From Winogradskyella marina (GTDB lineage Bacteria > Bacteroidota > Bacteroidia > Flavobacteriales > Flavobacteriaceae), in contig NZ_JADOET010000011.1 of the NCBI RefSeq assembly GCF_015645385.1, forward strand, positions 1-64,000: a DNA stretch of 64,000 nt. The letters are read 5' to 3'. Made by a program: the position numbers and the translations under genes. How positions within the stretch are numbered: position 1 is the stretch's first letter; every line of letters begins with the position of its first letter. The notes beneath the pieces are model-generated. The model saw only the letters and a list, made by a program, of their open reading frames with translations, was not told where the DNA came from and searched no databases. Positions 33,545-40,844 of this stretch are shown one piece after another.

Positions 33545-34633
33545 TTATAAGTTGTTAAAATAAAATGCATTTGGAATGATTTGAACAGAAAATTGATGCT
33601 GTAAGTCACCATCTAGAGTATAAATAAATGCTTCACCATTAGATGTGTAATCTTTAGCGTCAGCGATATAGATAGTCCCTTCATGTACTTCAAAACCATA
33701 AAGAATTTGTACGCCATCTTCAACTGGTGAAAAAGAAGGATTTTCAGAAAACTGAAAATTAGTGCTATCTATAGTATAGACTTCATTATTTAAGATGTAA
33801 TACAATATTCCATCTTCAAACTCTAGATAGTTTGGGTGTTGCTCTGCTGAAAAATTAAGCGTTGTTATGTCATTACTATCAGATAGGTTGATCTTGAAAA
33901 GTTTTGCTAGGGTTTCTTCTCCTGTCCAAGAAGCTTTACCAGAGCACATCACATAAAGAAAGCCATTATCAATTACTATTCCGTCGGGTACATCTGCAAC
34001 AGTAATAGTATTCAAAACACTTTGCGATGCTGCATCAATAACACTGATGGTATTGCCATAACCATAACCACCTTTGTGAGTTACGTAGAGCTTACCGTTT
34101 TCTAATAATATTTTTTCGGGACCTTCCGCTACTGGAATTGTGGTTTCGATAAGATTTGTATCTAAATTTAAAACAGCAACATAGTCGTCATTAATGTCAT
34201 TTGGATCTCCCCAGTTAGTGATATAACCTTTGTTGTCACTGAATTCAATATACCTAGGGTTTACAATCATATCGCTCACTGTTGCTATATATTCAAAAGT
34301 ATAACGGTTAACAACTTCTACTGTAGCTGAGTTGTTAACAACGAGATAAGCGTTGTCACCATAAAACCCCATGCTTTGTGCTGTGTCACCAAGACTCATT
34401 CCGTTTACTTCAGAGTAAATAGAATTAAAAACGTCGTTGGTGTTGTCTAAAAAAGAAACAGATGCATTAGAGTATCCAAATCCACCTTCATTCAAAATAA
34501 AAATTCCGTCTGTATAATCTCCAGAAGGCGGTTGCACGGAAATAGGATCATCTCTATCATCACTAGTACATGATGTTATGGTGATTAAAACTACCATAAG
34601 TAGACCTGCAAGTTTGTAAACGTGTTTTTTCAT
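33545..34633 (-). CDS. BtuG-like beta-propeller lipoprotein (DUF5074/YncE type)
   Basis: A 362-residue lipoprotein. The signal has a lipobox before Cys22 (ITSC), followed by SDDRDD, an acidic stretch that fits the surface-export signal of Bacteroidota lipoproteins. The propeller fills residues ~40-360, with the same repeats as the downstream T9SS copy but no sorting tail. It lies three bases after the BtuB-like gene and behind a cobalamin riboswitch, which strongly suggests the BtuG role of passing B12 to the receptor. Confidence 0.87.
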   Translation of the reverse strand: MKKHVYKLAGLLMVVLITITSCTSDDRDDPISVQPPSGDYTDGIFILNEGGFGYSNASVSFLDNTNDVFNSIYSEVNGMSLGDTAQSMGFYGDNAYLVVNNSATVEVVNRYTFEYIATVSDMIVNPRYIEFSDNKGYITNWGDPNDINDDYVAVLNLDTNLIETTIPVAEGPEKILLENGKLYVTHKGGYGYGNTISVIDAASQSVLNTITVADVPDGIVIDNGFLYVMCSGKASWTGEETLAKLFKINLSDSNDITTLNFSAEQHPNYLEFEDGILYYILNNEVYTIDSTNFQFSENPSFSPVEDGVQILYGFEVHEGTIYIADAKDYTSNGEAFIYTLDGDLQHQFSVQIIPNAFYFNNL

Positions 34634-34636
34634 TGT

Positions 34637-36472
34637 TTAAAATTTTAGATGTATATAGAAATTGAAATTCCGGCCTGGCATTGGACGGTTGAGAACGCTT
34701 TCGTAAGATTCGTTCCAGAAGTTTAATATTTGCGCTCCTATTTTATAGTCACGATTTTTTCCTAATGTGTATTCGGCTCCTAAATTAGCCACCATATAGC
34801 TATCTAAAATATGTTCGGTAGCATGATCTGTGGTGGTAAAAACCTCATCATTATTAAGGTATTGATAATAGGTCGAAATTCTTTTATAATTATACCCAAA
34901 GGAAGTGGTGAATTTGTAAAACGGCACATAGATAAGCTGTTTCCCTGTGTCTTTATTTTCTGAAACTGTGTATGCAAATGTTGCAGAACCTGTAAATTTG
35001 TGATTTCCAAAAGATTTCTGAAGTGTAACGATCGATTCTAGTCCGTAAATTTTAACTTTATTAGTATTCTCTGGTCTAAAAATACCAGAGCTGTCAGGCA
35101 CCCAACGTAATAAGTTTTCTACGTAATTATAATAACCGGTTAAGGAAATAGAAAGATTTTTAAAATTGAAATTATTGCTAATTTCACCTTGATAAGATTC
35201 TTCAGGTTTTAATTCTGTATTTCCAACACCTTGCCAATACAAATCATTATAAGTTGGGATTCGGAAGTTTTTAGACGTATTAACTTTTAGTTGGTAAACA
35301 TCGGTGAGTTGAGCGCTAAAACCTGCAGAATATAATAAGGGATCTCCATATTGTTCATTTGTTTCTTGGCGTAACCCTAATTCGTAAAGAAACGTTTCTG
35401 AAAGTACGTGTTTAAAACTGATTAAAGCAGCTGATAAATTACGGGTTTCTGAAGCTATATTAGAACCACGACCATCGTTATGTGTGTAATTAAGTCCGGT
35501 AGTAAGTAGCATTTTATTAGACAGCGCGAAGTCTAATCCGTATTTAGCAATAAAACTCTTCACCTTTCCGTAAGTATAAAAGTCATTGTCAATGTTTCCA
35601 AAATAACGGTATTCTTCTGTTGTAGTTGCTATTTTTAAATTAGACTTCAACTTATTGAATTGACTTTCCCATTCTACGAGCGAGCGAGTGTTAAAGTCTG
35701 TATATTTTGTTTTTAATGCGTTTGGTGTTGGTACTGAAAAATTTCGTCTACCATCATAAACATTCGCGAAAATTTTAAGGATGTTATTTGAGTTTAATTT
35801 AGAAGTCGCCGCTAAACTGATATTAGTATTGTGATATTGGCCGTTAATATTGATACGGCCAGTTTCGGGATAAGGGTAGTCATTATCAGAAGCATTGCGT
35901 GCAACACCTAAAAGCACGCTAAACTTTTCTGATGAATAATTGGTTTGGTAATCTATGCCATAGGTATTAAACTCTCCGTAGTTAGCAAAAAGTTCATTAT
36001 GAAATCCTTTATTAAAGCCAAGTTCATTTACCAAATTGATAGAACCGCCAATAGCTCCGCTACCATCGGCAACACTAGAGCCGCCTGGTTTTATTTCTAT
36101 TTTATTATAACCACGTGTATTTATGGTATTAAAATCGGTTTGTCCGGTGGTTTGTGAGTTAATGTTAATACCATTCCAAAGTACAGAAGTTTGTGATGCT
36201 GTTGTACCGCGAAAAGAGGGGGAAGAAACCATGCCTAAACCATTTTCCTTAAAATAAACTGTACTATTAAAGTTTAGAAAATTAGTTAGAGAAGCTTGGT
36301 TTTGTTTTAAGACGCTATCCTTTACAATAGTTATATTTCTTGTATAGGTGGAATCTTTAAGTTGATAGGCAACAAGGCGTACCTCTCTCAAAGCCGTGAT
36401 GGAATCGGTTTGCGAATGGAGCATAGAATAAAAACCTATGCAAAACAAAATGGTGCATACAATATATCTCAT
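34637..36472 (-). CDS. btuB: BtuB-like TonB-dependent cobalamin receptor
   Basis: A 611-residue outer-membrane receptor. The signal peptide ends LHSQ (residues 1-20). The TonB box and plug run about 27-150 (GMVSSPSFRGTTASQTSVLWNGI, RGYNKIEIKPGGSSVADGSGAIGG), then a beta-barrel ends in NFYIHLKF. The length is that of a BtuB rather than a SusC, and there is no carboxypeptidase-like N-terminal extension. First gene after a cobalamin riboswitch, followed by two BtuG-like genes. Specificity for cobalamin is inferred from this control. Confidence 0.88.
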   Translation of the reverse strand: MRYIVCTILFCIGFYSMLHSQTDSITALREVRLVAYQLKDSTYTRNITIVKDSVLKQNQASLTNFLNFNSTVYFKENGLGMVSSPSFRGTTASQTSVLWNGININSQTTGQTDFNTINTRGYNKIEIKPGGSSVADGSGAIGGSINLVNELGFNKGFHNELFANYGEFNTYGIDYQTNYSSEKFSVLLGVARNASDNDYPYPETGRININGQYHNTNISLAATSKLNSNNILKIFANVYDGRRNFSVPTPNALKTKYTDFNTRSLVEWESQFNKLKSNLKIATTTEEYRYFGNIDNDFYTYGKVKSFIAKYGLDFALSNKMLLTTGLNYTHNDGRGSNIASETRNLSAALISFKHVLSETFLYELGLRQETNEQYGDPLLYSAGFSAQLTDVYQLKVNTSKNFRIPTYNDLYWQGVGNTELKPEESYQGEISNNFNFKNLSISLTGYYNYVENLLRWVPDSSGIFRPENTNKVKIYGLESIVTLQKSFGNHKFTGSATFAYTVSENKDTGKQLIYVPFYKFTTSFGYNYKRISTYYQYLNNDEVFTTTDHATEHILDSYMVANLGAEYTLGKNRDYKIGAQILNFWNESYESVLNRPMPGRNFNFYIHLKF

Positions 36473-36514
36473 AAACCCGATGCCTTTTACCCGAAAGCTA
36501 CTGTGTTAATTGTT

Positions 36515-36700
36515 TGTAAAATTGGCAGGTCTCCTGACTCGTGTCCTAACTAATGGTCCTTCCCATTCTGTAAAGAACAGTGGATGTTGAAGAGTTTCAT
36601 TAGTGGCATCCCAAACGGGACAAAACTTACAGTTGCGGGAACAGTTCAGGATTATTAAGTTAGCTACTTTTTTACCTGATTCCCTTTTAATCGTATCTAT
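36515..36700 (-). promoter_or_regulatory. cobalamin riboswitch
   Basis: Read on the minus strand, all main elements occur in order: AAAAGGGAATCAGGTAAAAA (36669-36688), CCCGCAACTGTAA (about 36628-36640), GATGCCACTAAT (36597-36610), GGGAAGGACCATTAG, and the B12 box AGTCAGGAGACCTGCC (36524-36539). The btuB ATG is about 45 bases further on. No obvious terminator hairpin follows, so control of ribosome access is more likely than attenuation, but that is uncertain. An apparent 71-codon frame across it is an artefact. Confidence 0.95.
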
Positions 36701-36728
36701 AAAATTATAGACATAAACCAATTGCGTG

Positions 36729-36763
36729 CAAAGATAAATAATTGTATTTTAGTTATATCAAAA
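36729..36763 (-). promoter_or_regulatory. promoter of the riboswitch-btuB operon
   Basis: Minus strand: TATCTTTG at 36729-36736 fits TAnnTTTG, with a TTTTTG stretch ending at 36759, about 22 bases upstream. Transcription would start about 20 bases before the riboswitch core. Confidence 0.6.
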
Positions 36764-36807
36764 ATTCGTCTTTATTAGTGGGAATATTCAGCTAGATTTA
36801 AAGGCTC

Positions 36808-36840
36808 AAAAAAAAGTGCTGACTTGTGTTTTGTCAGCAC
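36808..36840 (-). terminator. orphan terminator of the DUF4625 pseudogene
   Basis: Minus strand: perfect 8-base stem GTGCTGAC / GTCAGCAC, then eight T. The same stem, flanks (CAGATAAA) and position occur after the intact DUF4625 gene at 58046-58080. Confidence 0.8.
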
Positions 36841-36872
36841 TATGTATACAGATAAATAGAGTAATCGCATAT

Positions 36873-37262
36873 TTACTTTATATTGGCAAAGGTTCTACTT
36901 TGTGAGCTTGTTTCATCGGTTACCGAATAAAAATAGAGGTAGTCGCTTGTGTTAGTTTCATTAGTAATTTTGATGCTGATTAGAAATCTCATTAAACGTC
37001 AATCTAACTTCAATATTAAATTTCCGATGTATAAATGGGTTTACAGCTTCTTTTAGCGGTTTTAACTCGCATGCTTCATCTTTAATGTCAAGGTTGTGGT
37101 CGTCACAATTGTGATAAAATCTAGGCTGTAAAATGTCAGCGCTCTGTAGTCTATAGCCTGAACTTTTTAAAGTTGTTCTGAAGCTCTGGGGAAACTTCAG
37201 GGTAATTAAAAGAATTTGTGGGCTTTTGTTTATTAATAAATTTTCTAAAGATTATTCTATTG
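36873..37262 (-). pseudogene. frameshifted DUF4625 lipoprotein pseudogene
   Basis: Translating the minus strand in pieces gives parts of the 158-residue DUF4625 lipoprotein at 58121-58597. From its N-terminus: RIIFRKFIN, then KQKPTNSFNYPE, VQAIDYRALTFYSLDF, HNCDDHNLDIKDEACELKP with KEAVNPFI, and finally DYLYFYSVTDETSSQSRTF with stop TAA at 36873. The pieces lie in different frames, with frameshifts near 36985 and 37110 and another break near 37165. The lipoprotein signal is deleted. It keeps the matching terminator, so a whole transcription unit was copied and then decayed. Confidence 0.85.
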
Positions 37263-37437
37263 AATAAGTCTTGCTAATAAATATGTATCTCAAATGTATT
37301 AACTGTAGATTTAAAAGAACGCTCCAGGCTTATTGGGCCTAAAATAAGACTGCCATATTAATCTTCATTCAACTTGTTTTAATTCGTCAAAAAGTGTTAA
37401 AATTTTGTACAATTATTAAAAAGTTAACTTTTTTTTT

Positions 37438-37556
37438 AACCCTACTAAAGAGTTTTGTCGTCTTAGATAAAAATACTAGTCATGACTCATGTGAAAAATT
37501 AGTAGAAATCATGATTATAGCTAAGTAGTGTAGGGCGTCGCTTTTAAAAGATGAAT
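37438..37556 (+). pseudogene. decayed 5' end of a fecR gene with its promoter
   Basis: This stretch copies 39567-39683, the promoter and first codons of the intact fecR gene. Both have AACCC, 16 bases, CGTCTTA, then AAAAATA, and at the end GCTTTTAAAAGATGAA. Translation in the matching frame gives IMIIAK-stop-CRASLLKDE against KIIILSKQIAASLLKDE. Only about 22 codons remain, with an internal stop. The promoter elements look unspoilt and could now serve the T9SS gene at 37654. Confidence 0.75.
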
Positions 37557-37653
37557 TCTCTTGTTAATTAAAAAACGCAACGTGCTATATGTGATAATTT
37601 TATAAAAAATTAAAACCAATATATTAACTATTAACCATTAAATTCTAAAAAAA

Positions 37654-38439
37654 ATGAAAAACATTTACAAAAACTTCTTATTAGCTATTGTAGTCTTATT
37701 AGCAACAGATTTATCTCACTCACAAGCATGGGGTAATTTTATCAATACAACATCAGGTTCATTAGATGGTGTATCGTTTACTTTTTCAATATCTGATGAA
37801 ACTATCGCAACTAAATCTGGTTCAAATTTTGAAGGTGCCAACGAAGGAGATGCTTTTTATGCAGCACCTGGGTCTTGGTATGAATCTGCAATTAAAGTTA
37901 GAGAGCTTTTAGAAGGAAATTCGTTCACCATTACGTTTGATTCGCCTATCGAAAACTTAAAACTTTATCTTAAAGATTTAAGAGGTGGGTCGTTCAGTTT
38001 TGATCAAGAATTTACCGTTTTATCAGATTATAACTTTACAGCTGTAGATGCTACTACATTGTCAACGGGGCTTCCTGCGAGTGGAATCTTGCAGTTTAAT
38101 GAGCCTGTTACTACATTAACAATGACTGTGGTTTACGGTGTTGATGCCGGTGCTGCTAATCGTTACATAGCATTTTCTAACCTTGAAAGTACATTAGGAA
38201 TAGATGACGTGTTTAAAGAAACGAATGCACTTAAGGTTTATCCAAACCCAACTGCAGATTTTATTCAAGTTTCAGGATTAAAAGCAACAGAAAGTTATAG
38301 CGTATTTAATGTTTTAGGAGAAGAGGTTCGTTCTGGGTTAGTTTCTGAGAATGATCAGATTGAAGTAGGAAATTTAGAAAGCGGATTATACTTTTTAAAA
38401 CTTGAAAGTGGAAACACAATGAAGTTTATGAAAAAATAA
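37654..38439 (+). CDS. T9SS-secreted protein of unknown function
   Basis: A 261-residue protein with a signal peptide ending HSQA (residues 1-25), a beta-rich domain of about 160 residues (GSLDGVSFTFSISDETIATK, SFTITFDSPIENLKLYLKDLRGG, TLTMTVVYG) and a T9SS tail (LKVYPNPTADFIQV to MKFMKK). The domain looks like a carbohydrate-binding or jelly-roll type sandwich, but I cannot name it. It is preceded by the decayed fecR copy with a surviving ECF-type promoter about 190 bp upstream and followed by a terminator, so it is a single-gene unit. Confidence 0.8.
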   Translation: MKNIYKNFLLAIVVLLATDLSHSQAWGNFINTTSGSLDGVSFTFSISDETIATKSGSNFEGANEGDAFYAAPGSWYESAIKVRELLEGNSFTITFDSPIENLKLYLKDLRGGSFSFDQEFTVLSDYNFTAVDATTLSTGLPASGILQFNEPVTTLTMTVVYGVDAGAANRYIAFSNLESTLGIDDVFKETNALKVYPNPTADFIQVSGLKATESYSVFNVLGEEVRSGLVSENDQIEVGNLESGLYFLKLESGNTMKFMKK

Positions 38440-38477
38440 ATAGAAATACCGTCAACTAACGAGGTAGTAAAGAGTAG

Positions 38478-38527
38478 CAGTTGAGAACAAAAACAAAGTT
38501 TAGTTCTTAACTGTTATTTTTGTTTTA
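38478..38527 (+). terminator. terminator after the 37.7-kb T9SS gene
   Basis: Eleven-base stem CAGTTGAGAAC / GTTCTTAACTG (one G-U pair), 14-base loop, then TTATTTTTGTTTT. Confidence 0.8.
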
Positions 38528-38925
38528 AACTGAAGATAACATTGTGTTCACTTAACGGATTTATTAAAAGAATTGAAGTAAAAATAAGTGTCTTCTTCTT
38601 AAATGTTATATGAGTCTTACAAATTCAAGTCGCTGATTTTTGTAAGCTTTTATGGTGTCATTTTTTTTGAATGCTATAAAACGTTTTGCTGTGGATTCCA
38701 TGCCTCAAGCGTAGCGATTTATTTTTTTATAAAGCAGAGAAAAAGTATGTCGTAAAATTGAAGGGTTTTCTTAATTTTAACTGTTTTGCAAATAATTTTA
38801 ATTAAAAATGAACTAATATATTTTTTTTCTTTATATATGTAGTTAAAATATAAATAGGACATTCCAAATTATTATGTTGCTTACGATTTAAGTGGATTTG
38901 GATGTATAAATTAATTAATAGCTAA
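38528..38925. other. 398-bp gene-free stretch before the sigma factor
   Basis: AT-rich, with no open frame of note on either strand and no clear promoter. The sigma factor gene begins immediately after. It may be decayed DNA like the region at 36.8-37.6 kb, but I recognise no source. Confidence 0.4.
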
Positions 38926-39486
38926 TTGTTCCCTAAACAAGAAAAATATTCGTTGTCAATAAAAGCATATAAGAATGTCTTCGATTCTTTGTATACTTCA
39001 TTATGTGTTTTTGCATCGAGTTATGTTGGTAATATTGATGTAGCGAAGGATTTAGTTCAAGATGTGTTTATAAAAGTATGGGAAGATAAAATTGATTTTA
39101 AAAGTGAACTCGCTGTTAAATCTTATTTATACACTGCTGTAAAAAATAGGGCGTTAGATTTTTTAAAAAGTAAACGGTTTAAGGCTACAGATCATATGTC
39201 AGTTGTTGAACTGGACCATCTGAATAAAGAATCATTTTATTTAAAAGAAGTGGTTATCGAAGAAGCGGCAACTGTAATTGAAGAAGCAATTAAAACACTT
39301 CCTAATAGATGTGCTCAAATTATGAGGTTAAGTATAAAGGAGCTGACAAATATTGAAATTGCTAAACAATTAGAGATATCTGTGAATACGGTTAAGGCAC
39401 AAAAAAAAATAGCATACAAAAGATTAAGACCATTGCTAAAAGAGCATTTTGTATTAATAGCATTTGTTTTTTCTTCTTCTAATTAA
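38926..39486 (+). CDS. ECF RNA polymerase sigma factor (FecI/Bacteroidota SusCD type)
   Basis: A 186-residue sigma-70 of the ECF class. Region 2 (about 15-85) has DVAKDLVQDVFIKVWEDK and SYLYTAVKNRALDFLKSK. Region 4 (about 125-175) has LPNRCAQIMRLSIKELTNIEIAKQLEISVNTVKAQ, a helix-turn-helix. It is read from TTG at 38926, as no early ATG exists in frame. It is followed by fecR and a SusC with the N-terminal STN domain, so it should be released when the receptor binds its ligand and drive this locus. Confidence 0.92.
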   Translation: MFPKQEKYSLSIKAYKNVFDSLYTSLCVFASSYVGNIDVAKDLVQDVFIKVWEDKIDFKSELAVKSYLYTAVKNRALDFLKSKRFKATDHMSVVELDHLNKESFYLKEVVIEEAATVIEEAIKTLPNRCAQIMRLSIKELTNIEIAKQLEISVNTVKAQKKIAYKRLRPLLKEHFVLIAFVFSSSN

Positions 39487-39566
39487 TAAACTTTACTACA
39501 CTATATATTTAATTATCGTGAAATGTTAAAAAAATGAACTTTGGTGAAAATAAGTTGGTTTTCTTT

Positions 39567-39594
39567 AACCCTTCAGTACAGTTTTGTCGTCTTA
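39567..39594 (+). promoter_or_regulatory. candidate ECF-sigma promoter of fecR
   Basis: AACCC (39567-39571), 16 bases, CGTCTTA (39588-39594), then the fecR ATG 24 bases on. Spacing and the CGTC core fit ECF promoters. The same two boxes with the same spacing occur at 37438-37465. Assignment to the sigma factor encoded just upstream is inferred. Confidence 0.55.
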
Positions 39595-39617
39595 GTTAAA
39601 AATAGTAATCATAATTA

Positions 39618-40769
39618 ATGATAAATTTTAATAAAATCATAATATTATCTAAGCAGATAGCCGCTTCGCTTTTAAAAGATGAAAAGGCAGAATCCTTAGA
39701 GTCTTCAGATCTGTTTTCTCAAGAAGAAAAAGACAATATTTTAAAAAGATTAACAGATAAATCAGAGATAGCATCTCGGTTCCAATTAAAAAATAAAATT
39801 GATAAAAAGGAAGATTGGCAATCTTTAAAATCGAAGTTACATCTCCCTAAGAAAACGTATTATTGGCAGTATGCAACCGCAGCGTCTATAGCGTTGATTA
39901 TGGCATTAACATTTGTATATCATAAAATTGATACACAAAAGGTTGATCCTGTTTTGGTTGATACCAAAATTGAAATTGGTACAGACAAAGCCATATTAAC
40001 CCTTTCGGACGGTTCTACAGTGTTATTAGATAGTACAAATGTCTATCAAAATAAAAGTGTGAATGGTAATGGAAATAAAATTACATATGGAAGTGCCGAA
40101 AGCAACAATCAAGAATTAGAATTTAACTATTTAACTGTACCAAGGGGAGGGCAGTATCATGTAGAATTATCTGATGGTACAGAGGTTTGGTTAAATTCAG
40201 AATCTCAACTAAAATACCCTGTTAATTTTATAGAAGGAAATCCAAGGGAAGTGGAGTTGGTTTATGGAGAAGCTTATCTTGAAGTTTCAAAAAGTACAAA
40301 ACATAACGGAGACACCTTTACTTTAAAAACAAAGGAACAAAACTTAACCGTTTTAGGAACCATCTTTAATGTTAATGCTGTAAAAAACGAAACAGAAATT
40401 ATTACCACCTTAGTGGAAGGTAGTATTTTGTTGAGTAATGATTTGAATACAAGTATTTTAGTGCCTAGTCAACAAGCTCGGCTATCTCAAGATAAAAGCG
40501 ATTTTGAAATTTCTACAGTAGAGGTAGAAGAGTTTATTTCTTGGCGCAATGGTGTATTTAGCTTTACAAATAAATCCTTAAAAGATATTATGAAGGTATT
40601 ATCAAGATGGTATGATGTTGATATACTAATAGTTAATGAGGAAATGGAGAACGTAGGTTTTACAGGAGTTTTAAATAAACAACAATCTATAGAAAACATA
40701 TTAGAAATTATAAAGAGCACAAATAATATGAATTATAAAATAGAAAATAAGCATATAACAATAGAGTAA
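39618..40769 (+). CDS. FecR-family anti-sigma factor
   Basis: A 383-residue inner-membrane regulator. It has a cytoplasmic sigma-binding N-terminus (1-80), one membrane helix (about 82-104) and a periplasmic FecR domain with LTVPRGGQYHVELSDGTEVWLNSESQLKYPVNF, VELVYGEAYLEV and FNVNAVKNETEIITTLVEGSI. It ends with the FecR/STN-like C-terminal domain (ISWRNGVFSFTNKSLKDIMKVLSRWYDVDI). It relays the signal from the STN domain of the SusC receptor to the sigma factor. Confidence 0.93.
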   Translation: MINFNKIIILSKQIAASLLKDEKAESLESSDLFSQEEKDNILKRLTDKSEIASRFQLKNKIDKKEDWQSLKSKLHLPKKTYYWQYATAASIALIMALTFVYHKIDTQKVDPVLVDTKIEIGTDKAILTLSDGSTVLLDSTNVYQNKSVNGNGNKITYGSAESNNQELEFNYLTVPRGGQYHVELSDGTEVWLNSESQLKYPVNFIEGNPREVELVYGEAYLEVSKSTKHNGDTFTLKTKEQNLTVLGTIFNVNAVKNETEIITTLVEGSILLSNDLNTSILVPSQQARLSQDKSDFEISTVEVEEFISWRNGVFSFTNKSLKDIMKVLSRWYDVDILIVNEEMENVGFTGVLNKQQSIENILEIIKSTNNMNYKIENKHITIE

Positions 40770-40844
40770 AAAAGGGATAAAACTAAACATCTCACCGCCA
40801 GTGATATCCCTAATTAATTGATTAATAAACCAACATGTAAATTT

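Noticed and set aside
36506..36721. A 71-codon minus-strand open frame with a CxxxCxxC-like pattern.
   Set aside because: It lies wholly over the cobalamin riboswitch, whose conserved boxes explain the sequence.
37263..37437. Possible further decayed gene on the minus strand (a run reading YGSLILGPISLERS).
   Set aside because: The open stretch is short and I could not match it to any gene in the window or a family I know.
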